A stretch of 36,676 nucleotides of DNA from Bacteroidaceae bacterium (GCA_017651245.1 JAGCDQ010000070.1:1-36676), one strand, 5' to 3'; shown: positions 23,318 to 30,805, counted from the first letter of the stretch. A program made the numbers and translations. Notes: generated by a model from the letters alone, not told the origin.

Positions 23318-24162
23318 CATGCTTTTCCCAACAAGTCTTGCATTTGCTGGGCTATCTTCACATAGTCCTTGTAGCGTTTCCCCTGCACAGGGGCATTCAA
23401 CTCATTCCACATCGCAACAGGCTTCTTGAAACTCTGCACAGCCAGACGTTGCATCTCGACCCTTGTAGGCAGGCTTTTGTGTTCAGGCACCTCAGCCCTC
23501 ACCAACTGGCAGAAACCCTCGAAGTCACCATCCGACAGCACCCCTTCATCCTCCAGCACTCGGCACACGGCATACCACCGTCTGCCCACTTCCACCATCG
23601 GAGCCACCTCCCTGATAGCCCTTGCCACCTGTTCAGGACTGATGCCCTTCGGTTGCTGCTTCCTTGCCTTGTTGATGATTTTCATGCAAGTGCGATAATT
23701 GACACGAGGAGCCCGTCTTGTCACCTGATTCACCACACCAGCAATCCAAACATGATCATAATCCTCCAACCTGAAAGGCTCATAGGCATCGTTCTGAGGC
23801 ACCAGCCAGGGATGCCCTTCCTCATCCTCGCAGTAGGTCTTGACCGTGAAATCATCATCCAGATAAGCCAGCACGATGTCGCCATCCGACACATCACCCG
23901 TCGTCACCACCTGCAACAAGTCGCCATTCAAGATGTCAGCACCCTTCATCGAATCGCCCTTCGCCTTCACATAAAACTCCGACTGCATCGACAAAAATTC
24001 CCTCGGAATCATTATTGTTTCCTTCATCACATCGCCCACGCCATTGGGAACGCCACAAGCCACCTCATTGTCGTAGAGCGGCACAGGCGTGTCGCACAGC
24101 ATCGGTTCCCAGCCCTGCTGTTCCAATGCCTCAAAAATCTCTTTCAATTCTTTCTCATCCAT
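23317..24162 (-). CDS. S24-family peptidase, UmuD-like, with extra C-terminal domain
   Basis: A 281-residue protein. Ser71 in KAKGDSMKGADI and Lys108 in DDDFTVKTY form the LexA/UmuD catalytic dyad, 37 residues apart exactly as Ser60-Lys97 in UmuD. A Cys36-Gly37 pair (EVACGVPNG) sits where UmuD is cut at Cys24-Gly25. There is no N-terminal helix-turn-helix, unlike LexA or phage repressors; residues 1-30 are one acidic helix. Residues about 145-281 are a mainly helical extension (PEQVARAIREVAPMVEVGRRW...) that I do not recognise and that may bind DNA. The gene has its own promoter with a dyad and its own terminator. A self-cleaving, stress-triggered switch for the element is the likely role, by inference. 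Confidence 0.78.
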   Translation of the reverse strand: MDEKELKEIFEALEQQGWEPMLCDTPVPLYDNEVACGVPNGVGDVMKETIMIPREFLSMQSEFYVKAKGDSMKGADILNGDLLQVVTTGDVSDGDIVLAYLDDDFTVKTYCEDEEGHPWLVPQNDAYEPFRLEDYDHVWIAGVVNQVTRRAPRVNYRTCMKIINKARKQQPKGISPEQVARAIREVAPMVEVGRRWYAVCRVLEDEGVLSDGDFEGFCQLVRAEVPEHKSLPTRVEMQRLAVQSFKKPVAMWNELNAPVQGKRYKDYVKIAQQMQDLLGKA

Positions 24163-24196
24163 AGTTATACCATTATTAAGTTAATAAAAACGGGTG

Positions 24197-24233
24197 CAAA
24201 GTTATGCTCAAGTTGTACCATAACTCGGCACAA
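24197..24233 (-). promoter_or_regulatory. Promoter and dyad operator of the S24 gene
   Basis: A -7 box TAACTTTG (24197-24204 on the complement) is followed upstream by the dyad TTGTACC-N7-GGCACAA (24213-24233; 21 bases, one mismatch between arms). The dyad occupies the space where RNA polymerase would bind, as expected for a repressor site, perhaps of the S24 protein itself. Confidence 0.5.
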
Positions 24234-24258
24234 GTTTGAGAAAAATGACATAAAGAGA

Positions 24259-24300
24259 TAAAAAAACGCTCCCACACCGATGATTTACGATGTGGAAGCG
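24259..24300 (-). terminator. Terminator of the helicase / GIY-YIG operon
   Basis: Imperfect hairpin CGCTCCCACACCG (24267-24279) / CGATGTGGAAGCG (24288-24300) is followed on the minus strand by a run of Ts (24260-24266). It lies after the 136-residue membrane protein gene. Confidence 0.75.
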
Positions 24301-24346
24301 GATTATGAAAAGTGTAATTTGAGAGGTAGCAAATGAACAAAAACAC

Positions 24347-24757
24347 TTATTTCTCCATAATCATGATTTTGGGCACGGTCTTGTCCATTCCATTTTTTGT
24401 CTCGTATTGGAATGTTCCATTCATTCTTACAACACCACCTTCTGGCACTTTTACAATTTGTTCGTCATAGAAAGTCGTTCCTTCCTTTCCAATCAAGAGG
24501 TAAACTGGTCCTATATATAAACCATTTTCACGTCCATTCACCAACGCTACATTGTCTTCCAAAACTTGGAAAATCTGAAACGATTTTTCATGAATGATTT
24601 CTCCATTCTCGAAACCTTCATACAAAGAGGCGACATTCTCATTTTCGATAATCGTCGTTTGTTGTTTTGTTCCTATACTATAAAGGATAAAACCAACGAT
24701 TACCATTAGAAGTATACCAGTAGCCATACCTCCAATAAATATTAATACATTTTTCAT
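24347..24757 (-). CDS. Small membrane-anchored hypothetical protein
   Basis: A 136-residue protein with one N-terminal hydrophobic helix (about residues 4-28, VLIFIGGMATGILLMVIVGF) and a soluble remainder rich in short strands (KSFQIFQVLEDNVALVNG; GPVYLLIGKEG; VVRMNGTFQYETKNG). There is no Cys lipobox, so it is predicted to be anchored in the inner membrane with the soluble part outside. I do not recognise the family. It is the last gene of a run with the helicase-nuclease and the GIY-YIG-like gene: the gap to the latter is 51 bases and a terminator follows. If the operon is a defence system, this could be a membrane effector or sensor, but it may equally be an unrelated passenger. Confidence 0.65.
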   Translation of the reverse strand: MKNVLIFIGGMATGILLMVIVGFILYSIGTKQQTTIIENENVASLYEGFENGEIIHEKSFQIFQVLEDNVALVNGRENGLYIGPVYLLIGKEGTTFYDEQIVKVPEGGVVRMNGTFQYETKNGMDKTVPKIMIMEK

Positions 24758-24808
24758 ATCATTCTACCCTTATTTGTGTCGGGCACAACTGTTAATTGTT
24801 ATCGTAAA

Positions 24809-25360
24809 TTATAGAGACAATTTCCCTTTATACTTTAGCTTATCAGCGGCAAATAAGGTTTGGGGGTCGCTGTAATAAACCATAGCTTCAGGGATAGTTG
24901 CAGGAACACTGTTTCTCTTTCTATTCAATATGTAGCTACCATTTTCTCTTAGCCATTCATTAAAAATATACACATCATTAACAGGCGGTTTTTTGTTTGT
25001 TCTATTCTCAAGATATTTCTCACCAACACCTATGTTAGCAAGTACGCTTGTGATGATATTCTCACATATTCTCACTTCAGACTCACTGGCTCTCTTATTG
25101 ACTATTGTACCAATCCAAATTTGGAGCGAGAATCTGTCATTCTCAAAATCATGTATATGGTGATTATGATTCGACATCCTTTTCCCTATGGACTGTTTAA
25201 ATGCCATACCACAATAAAACCTATCCTTTCCCGTTTTTTGTTTCGCTTGAAAGACATACAGGTTAAAGGTTTCAGGTCGAGATGCCTCCCAATCCTTCAT
25301 ATCTTTTCTCGTCTCAAATGGACCATACCATTTTATGAGATAGGTATCTATTTTTTTCAT
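24809..25360 (-). CDS. GIY-YIG nuclease-like protein
   Basis: A 183-residue protein starting MKKIDTYLIKWYGPFET. The segment NLYVFQAKQ (33-41) corresponds to the GIY strand and RFYCGMAFKQSIGKRMSNH (47-65) to the YIG strand plus the following helix with Arg61. ESEVRICENIIT (92-103) supplies acidic residues at the place of the catalytic glutamate, with Asn101 nearby. This matches the order Tyr, Tyr, Arg, Glu of GIY-YIG nucleases, though YIG is replaced by YCG. The C-terminal 60 residues are not recognised. The start at 25360 is chosen because upstream codons overlap the helicase gene. It lies 49 bases downstream of the helicase-nuclease gene on the same strand and is probably cotranscribed with it. 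Confidence 0.6.
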   Translation of the reverse strand: MKKIDTYLIKWYGPFETRKDMKDWEASRPETFNLYVFQAKQKTGKDRFYCGMAFKQSIGKRMSNHNHHIHDFENDRFSLQIWIGTIVNKRASESEVRICENIITSVLANIGVGEKYLENRTNKKPPVNDVYIFNEWLRENGSYILNRKRNSVPATIPEAMVYYSDPQTLFAADKLKYKGKLSL

Positions 25361-25409
25361 AATTCCCTGGATGTATAATTTACAATCTCGAATAATATCT
25401 GCAATTCCA

Positions 25410-28352
25410 TTATGAATTTTTATCAACCATTTCCATCCATTTCTTGACCTGCTCAATACACCAAGGCAACTGGTCGCGGACTTGTTGAACCCAGAAACGG
25501 ATGACATCCCAACCTTCACGCATCAGAGCTTGATTACGTAGTTGGCCATTATAGGAAAGTTCACCTGTCCAAGTCTGGTGATACATCGCCCCATCCACCT
25601 CTATGTCAAGTTTCTTCCCTTTATGGAAGAGGGCAAGATCAAGGTAATATTTGTCCACATGATATTGAGCAGTTACAGGAATGCCTGCATCAGATAGGGC
25701 TTGTTGTAATATGTGTTCCCACTCGGATGATTCCACAGGCGCATCTTTCCCACAGCTATATTCTGCAAAATGCTCCAAATAGCTGACACCACATTGTTTG
25801 CAATATTTTTTGTCTCCAACTGTCACCAACAATGCTCTTGCTCTTGTGATGGCTACATTAAACAAGTTCCCTGTTGATTTCAGAAACATCAGACTTTGTG
25901 ACTTGGTTCCATCAGAAACAACAGGAGAGAAAATAATCACATCTCTTTCATCACCTTGAAATTTGTGTACGGTATCAATAAGAATCTTGTTATGTAGCTC
26001 CAAATAGTTACGTAATTCAGAATCACGCTCTAATGCTTTGGTTATCATTTCTGCCTGTAGATGGAAAGGAGTAGTGACACCAATACTACCATCAAACTCA
26101 AGTTCCATTGCCATGCGTCTAAGGATACGAATCACACCCTCTGCTTCCTGAAGATTGTATGCACCTCCTGTTTCTGGGCGTATGGTCTTTCCTTTCACAT
26201 CCATCCATTGCATTCCTAATATAGGTTTCCCATTATTGGGCGATTGTAAACGGCTATAATCAGTTGCAATGCGAAGTGTGTTATCGTAAAATTCTTGATT
26301 TGAGAACTGGATGATGTCAAGGAAACTACGATGATGGTCTCGTAATTGTATAATATTCTCAGCCTCTGTCATGCTTTCAGCAAGGTCATAGATTGAGCAA
26401 CCTCGATATGACCATCTTGGCTCTATTTCATTGTTTAGGATTAATGACAAATCTGTCTGCTTGCTCAGAATACAAATGTGATTCAGTTGTTGTTTGTCAC
26501 CTATAACAGCCACACGTTTTGCTCTCATAAGCAATGGAATCATAGATGCAATATCACATTGGCTGGCTTCATCAATGATAAGCAAATCATAAATGGCTTC
26601 TTTGAAAGGAATTCGTCTGCGTGCACTCAAAGATGTAATGGCACTTACAGGCAGCAACTCCTTCAATGCAGGAAAGTAATTATCAACATGGTTGTGCTCG
26701 AGAAGGCTTATATAATCATGCAAGTATCCTCTTTTCGTGGTGTTGAATGAACCAATATGTTGATTCAGCCATGAGTTCCATGCCGTCCTTGCCTTTGCTT
26801 GTAATTCCACATGCTCTGCCATCATTGCTGCATCAAGCTGTTCAAGTGATGCGGAATCACACATCTCTGCAAGAAGGTTGTTGTAATTTGCAATCAGACT
26901 CAAATCAACCATCAGAGACTTGTATTCCGTATCGAACGTCATCCACTCACGTTCTGACATTTGAGGAGTCACCCTTAGCCCTGGATGATATTTTTCCATA
27001 AACGAGTTGATAGAACATTTGACATCCTCCAAATCATTTATGATTTTCTTCTCCCAACGTTTTCTAAATAATTTGTCGAATAACTTGTGAGGTCCTTCTT
27101 GTAAGCATAAACGATACTCTATAAAGATATCATATGCCTTTTTAACTACATCTATTTCGTTCTCAGTTATTACTCCAATCCATTGTTGATATTTGTCTCT
27201 AATCGCACAAACAGATTGTTCCAATTCATCCAGTTTGTTTCTGTTCTCGACGATTTGCCATTTATATTCACGCTTAGCATCATAGCTTGAATACACACGT
27301 TTGTATTCACCCAAAGCATTTGCATACGAGTCCCCTTTTGCATATGCCTTTTCCCATAATTGGGCATAATCAGATATACATTGTTTTGCGCTCTTTTCGT
27401 ATCTAAGAACTAACGGCAATTCATTATTTAGTGAGTTGACACGCTTCACCACAACATCTACAGCATTGTTGTTTTTGCTGGTAAACAACACATTCTGACC
27501 CGCAATTGCTGCATTGATAATGAGATTAGCTACAACTTGTGTCTTGCCGGTTCCTGGAGGACCTGCTATCAAAGTGACATCAGCACTCAGAGCTGAACGG
27601 ACAGCTTTTTCTTGTTCATCATTTAGGGGCAGAACCTCAAGTATTTCTTTTTCGTACGGAGGATTTTTGGAAAATTGCTTGTGGAGAAACTTCCATAATA
27701 TAGAGTGCTGAATGTCATAATCGCCCCAATTACTAAGATTGACTAATTCATTGCTTAATCCTACAGTATATGGTGTGGGATCTTTGGCAAATAGGATTGC
27801 ACGATTCAAAATGCCATCTGGGTCGTCAATCCTCAATTGTCCTTTCTTCAAGTTCTCTATATCTAAATCATCTCGCCATTCCCAATCAGGGCGAATAGTT
27901 CTAAGCAAAGTGACTTTCTCTGACAAAACATCAAATGCCGCATGACCATCTGTGAAGCCCAATTCCGCCTCCAGTTCTCTCAATTCATAAATGTTCTCCG
28001 TCTTTTCGTTAGTAGAGTACTTATCTATGATGTCCTTATTTATCAGCAATTCATCATCGATTGAAAAACCTTCTGGCTTACCATGAGTCCCATCATTATA
28101 TGTGACTTGGATAATGAACAATGGAGAAAGGAAATGTTTGCTCTTCAAAACAGGATAACCTATTAGCAAATCTTTCTCGTTGTCATGATTGCCTCGAAGA
28201 AAAGCCCCAATTTCAGGCTGCTTCAATGCCCCTTTGTTTAGCCAAGGCAAACCTTTATAAGATTGCTCGTCTTTCATTGAAGCACGGAGAGTGGTATTAC
28301 TCTCCAATGCAATACAACTGATATAATATTTACAAAGGGACGATAATGTCAT
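25410..28352 (-). CDS. SF1 helicase fused to a PD-(D/E)XK (DUF559/Vsr-like) nuclease
   Basis: A 980-residue protein. Residues 1-230 are an N-terminal region that I do not recognise. The SF1 (UPF1-like) core has the Q-motif LNDEQEKAVRSAL (243-255), Walker A GPPGTGKTQ (264-272), Walker B IIDEASQ (592-598), motif III GDKQQLNHI (618-626), HKFQGDERDV (796-805) and motif VI VAITRARA (833-840). A long helical insertion (about 300-590) lies between motifs Ia and II. Residues about 870-975 are a restriction-fold domain with Asp905 in YYLDLAL, DIEVDGAMYH (916-925) and a RNQALMREGWDVIRFW helix, typical of DUF559. Such helicase-nuclease fusions are common in defence islands. It heads a run with the GIY-YIG-like gene. 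Met26 is an alternative start. Confidence 0.88.
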   Translation of the reverse strand: MTLSSLCKYYISCIALESNTTLRASMKDEQSYKGLPWLNKGALKQPEIGAFLRGNHDNEKDLLIGYPVLKSKHFLSPLFIIQVTYNDGTHGKPEGFSIDDELLINKDIIDKYSTNEKTENIYELRELEAELGFTDGHAAFDVLSEKVTLLRTIRPDWEWRDDLDIENLKKGQLRIDDPDGILNRAILFAKDPTPYTVGLSNELVNLSNWGDYDIQHSILWKFLHKQFSKNPPYEKEILEVLPLNDEQEKAVRSALSADVTLIAGPPGTGKTQVVANLIINAAIAGQNVLFTSKNNNAVDVVVKRVNSLNNELPLVLRYEKSAKQCISDYAQLWEKAYAKGDSYANALGEYKRVYSSYDAKREYKWQIVENRNKLDELEQSVCAIRDKYQQWIGVITENEIDVVKKAYDIFIEYRLCLQEGPHKLFDKLFRKRWEKKIINDLEDVKCSINSFMEKYHPGLRVTPQMSEREWMTFDTEYKSLMVDLSLIANYNNLLAEMCDSASLEQLDAAMMAEHVELQAKARTAWNSWLNQHIGSFNTTKRGYLHDYISLLEHNHVDNYFPALKELLPVSAITSLSARRRIPFKEAIYDLLIIDEASQCDIASMIPLLMRAKRVAVIGDKQQLNHICILSKQTDLSLILNNEIEPRWSYRGCSIYDLAESMTEAENIIQLRDHHRSFLDIIQFSNQEFYDNTLRIATDYSRLQSPNNGKPILGMQWMDVKGKTIRPETGGAYNLQEAEGVIRILRRMAMELEFDGSIGVTTPFHLQAEMITKALERDSELRNYLELHNKILIDTVHKFQGDERDVIIFSPVVSDGTKSQSLMFLKSTGNLFNVAITRARALLVTVGDKKYCKQCGVSYLEHFAEYSCGKDAPVESSEWEHILQQALSDAGIPVTAQYHVDKYYLDLALFHKGKKLDIEVDGAMYHQTWTGELSYNGQLRNQALMREGWDVIRFWVQQVRDQLPWCIEQVKKWMEMVDKNS

Positions 28353-28388
28353 TTTTCTCGCAAATAATAAGATATAACAGTTTTTAGT

Positions 28389-28538
28389 TTATTTTGTAAT
28401 CTTTCCCCATACATCCTGTTTAGCTGTATACACTGAATCAAGCACTACATTCCCATCCTTGTCAAAGCCATAGAACTTCTCTCCATCCCTCACACGAGCA
28501 GATGGCGAGTAAGCCAACCTAACAACTATTACAAACAT
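28389..28538 (-). CDS. Small unrecognised ORF, possibly a gene fragment
   Basis: Fifty codons from ATG (28536-28538) to TAA encode a 49-residue peptide beginning MFVIVVRLAYSPSARVRDG and containing YGFDKDGNVVLDSVY. The composition is protein-like and a good promoter (-33/-7, 20-base spacing) lies about 45 bases upstream. The F/Y-D-x-x-G-N pattern resembles repeat units of the secreted protein encoded at 29301-30359, so it may be a remnant of such a gene. No function is evident. Confidence 0.4.
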   Translation of the reverse strand: MFVIVVRLAYSPSARVRDGEKFYGFDKDGNVVLDSVYTAKQDVWGKITK

Positions 28539-28581
28539 GATTCATTTCATTGGCTTTTGGGTCTTAGATGGGTTTCAGTTG

Positions 28582-28613
28582 CGAAGGTACGACATTATTT
28601 TATCCCTACCAAA
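28582..28613 (-). promoter_or_regulatory. Promoter upstream of the 49-residue ORF
   Basis: A -33 TTTG (28610-28613 on the complement) and a -7 box TACCTTCG (28582-28589) are 20 bases apart. The -33 half lies in a 39-base sequence duplicated at 36410-36448. Confidence 0.5.
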
Positions 28614-28646
28614 TAAATACAAAGAAAAAAAGTTTGGGAAGGAGTA
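28608..28646. repeat. 39-base direct repeat, copy 1 (copy 2 at 36410-36448)
   Basis: The 39 bases, including the run AAAGTTTGGGAAGGAGTA, are identical at both places. In both cases a rho-independent terminator for the minus strand follows directly at the higher-coordinate side. Confidence 0.88.
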
Positions 28647-28688
28647 TAAAAACGCCTCCAACTCTGAAGATTAGGGGAGTGGAGGCGT
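28646..28688 (-). terminator. Strong minus-strand terminator (copy 1 of a repeated hairpin)
   Basis: Stem ACGCCTCCA (28652-28660) / TGGAGGCGT (28680-28688), extended by ACTC/GAGT, is followed on the minus strand by TTTTTAT. A near-identical hairpin occurs at 30746-30788. No gene lies between it and the promoter box at 28781. Confidence 0.8.
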
Positions 28689-28769
28689 AAGGGGGGATGT
28701 TATTATTTCCAATTTTCTGTTCCATTGTATATGAATGCACTACTTATTTACGCATCAACTGCTTTATCA

Positions 28770-28954
28770 CATTTCGAAGGCAAAGTTACGTGTTTTTCAT
28801 GAAGTGACAGCGGATAGGGTGTGGAAAAGTTTTGTCGCCAAAAAGCAACAACTAAATCATTCTAAAACAATAGCTTGCAAAGAAAAATGTTACATGATTG
28901 AAAAAAAGTGGTGTGGAAAAGTGATGGATGTAACATCATTTTCAGATGTTTTTT
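28770..28954. repeat. Three-copy intergenic element, copy A
   Basis: Shares about 185 bases with copy C (35538-35716) and its core, from 28818, with copy B (30538-30673). Internal features are two GTGTGGAAAAGT boxes and two ATGTTACAT/ATGTAACAT boxes. A TAACTTTG -7 box (28781-28788) lies at its left end, pointing left. It follows the terminator at 28971-29010. Confidence 0.9.
28781..28788 (-). promoter_or_regulatory. -7 promoter box at the edge of copy A
   Basis: TAACTTTG on the minus strand. In copies B and C the box at the same place is TAATTTTG and drives a secreted-protein gene. Here only about 95 bases separate it from the terminator hairpin. Confidence 0.45.
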
Positions 28955-28970
28955 GGGGGAGGTGTGAGAA

Positions 28971-29010
28971 TAAAAAAGAGAGGAAATCATGCTGTTATGA
29001 CCACCTCTCC
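28971..29010 (-). terminator. Minus-strand terminator before copy A
   Basis: Stem GAGAGG (28978-28983) / CCTCTC (29004-29009) with a 20-base loop is followed on the minus strand by six Ts. Confidence 0.65.
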
Positions 29011-29044
29011 TTTATAGTTTTAGAACATGGGAATTACAATGTTT

Positions 29045-29140
29045 TCAGGAAAAACTGCACAGCCTTAAGCAGGGGTTGCAGCTCATTTTGAATAATAGAA
29101 AAGACAATATCACCATTGCTGCAATTATTATCTTTTTCAT
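29045..29140 (-). CDS. Short hydrophobic peptide ORF
   Basis: Thirty-one codons beginning MKKIIIAAMVILSFLLFKMS, then a Cys-containing tail, ending at TGA (29045-29047). It looks like a signal peptide or lone membrane peptide and sits between a gene remnant and a terminator. It may be the N-terminal part of a lost secreted-protein gene or a real small membrane peptide; no ribosome-binding evidence decides. Confidence 0.3.
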   Translation of the reverse strand: MKKIIIAAMVILSFLLFKMSCNPCLRLCSFS

Positions 29141-29153
29141 TCTCTTTTACTTA

Positions 29154-29260
29154 TTATGGAATCCTTTTCAATGTGAAAGTGGCATCAGAGTTGCCGTTCC
29201 TGTCATAAACCTCTTTTCTTTTGGTGTATCCTCCACTGATGTGTTTATTTGTTCGTATAA
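29154..29260 (-). pseudogene. 3' remnant of a secreted YDxxGN-repeat gene
   Basis: On the minus strand, a frame ending at TAA (29154-29156) reads GGYTKRKEVYDRNGNSDAT followed by FTLKRIP. The YDRNGN motif is like the units of the protein encoded at 29301-30359, but no start codon, signal peptide or 5' part is present. It is read here as the last codons of a deleted paralogue. Confidence 0.4.
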
Positions 29261-29273
29261 CGAATAAGTTTTG

Positions 29274-29305
29274 CAAAGTTAGACAAAATAATGCAACTTT
29301 TCAAA
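29274..29305 (-). promoter_or_regulatory. Promoter overlapping the end of the YDxxGN-repeat gene
   Basis: A -33 TTTG (29302-29305 on the complement) and -7 TAACTTTG (29274-29281) have the standard 20-base spacing. It would transcribe only the remnant and the short hydrophobic ORF before the terminator at 28971. Confidence 0.5.
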
Positions 29306-30359
29306 ATATCGTATAGTAAAAGCGCGTTTCAACTCTATCATCATCGTCCTCATCATCCTCGTCTTCGTCCAGATGCCAAAGACGGGACTTCTGCATGAGC
29401 TTATGATGATACTTGATGTCCATGTAGAGGGGATTCCTCAGGTTCACCATCTTGGGTATCAGGCCATTCCCCATGATAGACGCCCCTTCTTGATTCAGGT
29501 CATAGATGTAAGTCTCAGAAAAGACGTGCGTCCACTTTGTCTGCCCCGTTCTTCTGTAAATCCTTGCCTGCAAGAGGTTTCCCTGAGGGTCAAACAGGTA
29601 ATCTTGCATGGATTCTCTATCCCCATGATCCCTCAGCCGCAGAATGATTTTCACTTCATTCATCCAATCTCCATTATACGAGACCTCACTCCTTTTCCAC
29701 TCTCTTGCTTCCTCCCCATCATAAATGGAATCTACGGATGCCGTCATCCTCCCTTTCTCGTCATAATGCCTGATTTCCACATTCTTCTTGGGATTCGCTT
29801 CCAAATCTTCGTCCACCACTTTGACTTGGTTCCCCTTGGCATCATATTCATAATGAATCACATCCGTTTTCTTCCACTCTCCATTCCTTTTCCTATAGTC
29901 GGATGTTGATTGCAAATGTCCCTGCTCATCATATTGGTAATCCGTATAACTTTCCACCTGAAGACCTTTTTCTCTGTCAAGACCCTCCACCCATCCTGAC
30001 CGATGAATCTTTCCCTCACTTCCATAAGTGTAGTACGTGTAAGACTTTTCCCCAATCTTCCATTCTCCATCATTGGAGAGGAAACTGAAAACACGCAAGG
30101 TGTCGTTGCCCTGCTCATCATAGAAGAACTCTCTTTTATTTGTCAAAGACCACGTTTCATTTTCAGACCTATCGTAATACAGAATCCGCTCCACTTTCCC
30201 TTCCTCTGTATAGGAGAACTCAAATTTCCTTGTTTGTTCTGGCTGGTTGTCATCACGAACGACAATACTGTCCAGCTGTCCCACATACTGGTTTTTCTGT
30301 GCCTGCATCCCAAGCACGCTCAGGCATGATGTCATTAAGAAAAGAGTCAGCTTTTTCAT
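29301..30359 (-). CDS. Secreted protein with RHS-like YD repeats
   Basis: A 352-residue protein with signal peptide MKKLTLFLMTSCLSVLGMQAQ. The mature part is made of repeating units of 25-35 residues with Y-D-E-x-G-x motifs (FFYDEQGNDTLRVF; YQYDEQGHLQSTSDY; YEYDAKGNQVKVVD; HYDEKGRMTASVDS), a YD/RHS-like beta pattern seen in secreted Bacteroidetes proteins of unknown function. Near the C-terminus is a stretch of aspartate and glutamate (LDEDEDDEDDDDRVE) before RFYYTIF. Signal peptide and about 110 bases of 5' leader are nearly identical to those of the gene at 34057-35436, although the mature proteins are unrelated. Repeat copy B lies directly upstream. Location is periplasm or surface; function unknown. 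Confidence 0.7.
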   Translation of the reverse strand: MKKLTLFLMTSCLSVLGMQAQKNQYVGQLDSIVVRDDNQPEQTRKFEFSYTEEGKVERILYYDRSENETWSLTNKREFFYDEQGNDTLRVFSFLSNDGEWKIGEKSYTYYTYGSEGKIHRSGWVEGLDREKGLQVESYTDYQYDEQGHLQSTSDYRKRNGEWKKTDVIHYEYDAKGNQVKVVDEDLEANPKKNVEIRHYDEKGRMTASVDSIYDGEEAREWKRSEVSYNGDWMNEVKIILRLRDHGDRESMQDYLFDPQGNLLQARIYRRTGQTKWTHVFSETYIYDLNQEGASIMGNGLIPKMVNLRNPLYMDIKYHHKLMQKSRLWHLDEDEDDEDDDDRVETRFYYTIF

Positions 30360-30459
30360 GATTGTTTTTTTTTATAGTTGTCTCTACCTCTATATTCCCC
30401 ATTTTTGAAAAATGTATAATCCAAACAGCAACTTTTCTTCATCAAAGCTGCATTTTTAA

Positions 30460-30673
30460 CATTTCGCTTGCAAAATTACATGTTTTTCTCCCAACTACCA
30501 AAGAATTCAATTTACAAAAAATTTACATTTTAATTTGGGTGTGGAAAAGTAAAGTCGCCAAAACACGTCAACTAAACCATTCTAAAACAATGACTTGCAA
30601 AGAAAAATGTTACATGAGTGAAAGAAATGGGGGTGGAAAAGTGATGGATGTTACATCATTTTCAGATGTTTTT
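30460..30673. repeat. Three-copy intergenic element, copy B
   Basis: The core (30538-30673) matches copies A and C, including both GTGGAAAAGT boxes and both ATGTTACAT boxes. The part next to the promoter (about 30488-30536) is different from A and C and contains a -33 TTTG. It lies upstream of the YD-repeat gene and directly follows the terminator at 30746. Confidence 0.88.
30471..30502 (-). promoter_or_regulatory. Promoter of the YD-repeat secreted protein gene
   Basis: A -33 TTTG (30499-30502 on the complement) and -7 TAATTTTG (30471-30478) are separated by 20 bases. The leader to the ATG is about 105 bases and homologous to that of the gene at 34057. Confidence 0.6.
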
Positions 30674-30745
30674 CTGTTCCAAAAACAGCGAAGACTCCAA
30701 AAAATCCTCAATAAAGAAATAACGAATAAAACGGTGAGAAAGCAA

Positions 30746-30788
30746 TAAAAAACACCTCCGACTCTGATGATTTGGGGAGTGGAGGCGT
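30746..30788 (-). terminator. Terminator of the decayed toxin-antitoxin locus (copy 2 of the hairpin)
   Basis: Stem ACACCTCCGACTC (30752-30764) / GAGTGGAGGCGT (30777-30788) is followed on the minus strand by TTTTTTATT. It is a near copy of the hairpin at 28646-28688 and lies 18 bases after the stop of the toxin remnant. Confidence 0.8.
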
Positions 30789-30805
30789 ATGGGGGAGAAT
30801 AATAG

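Noticed and set aside
28735-29091. Plus-strand ORF across repeat copy A (with a similar one at 30362-30748 in copy B)
   Set aside because: The shared peptide follows from shared DNA. Differences between copies are mostly amino-acid changing, starts and ends differ, and copy C gives only a short frame, so a protein is not supported.
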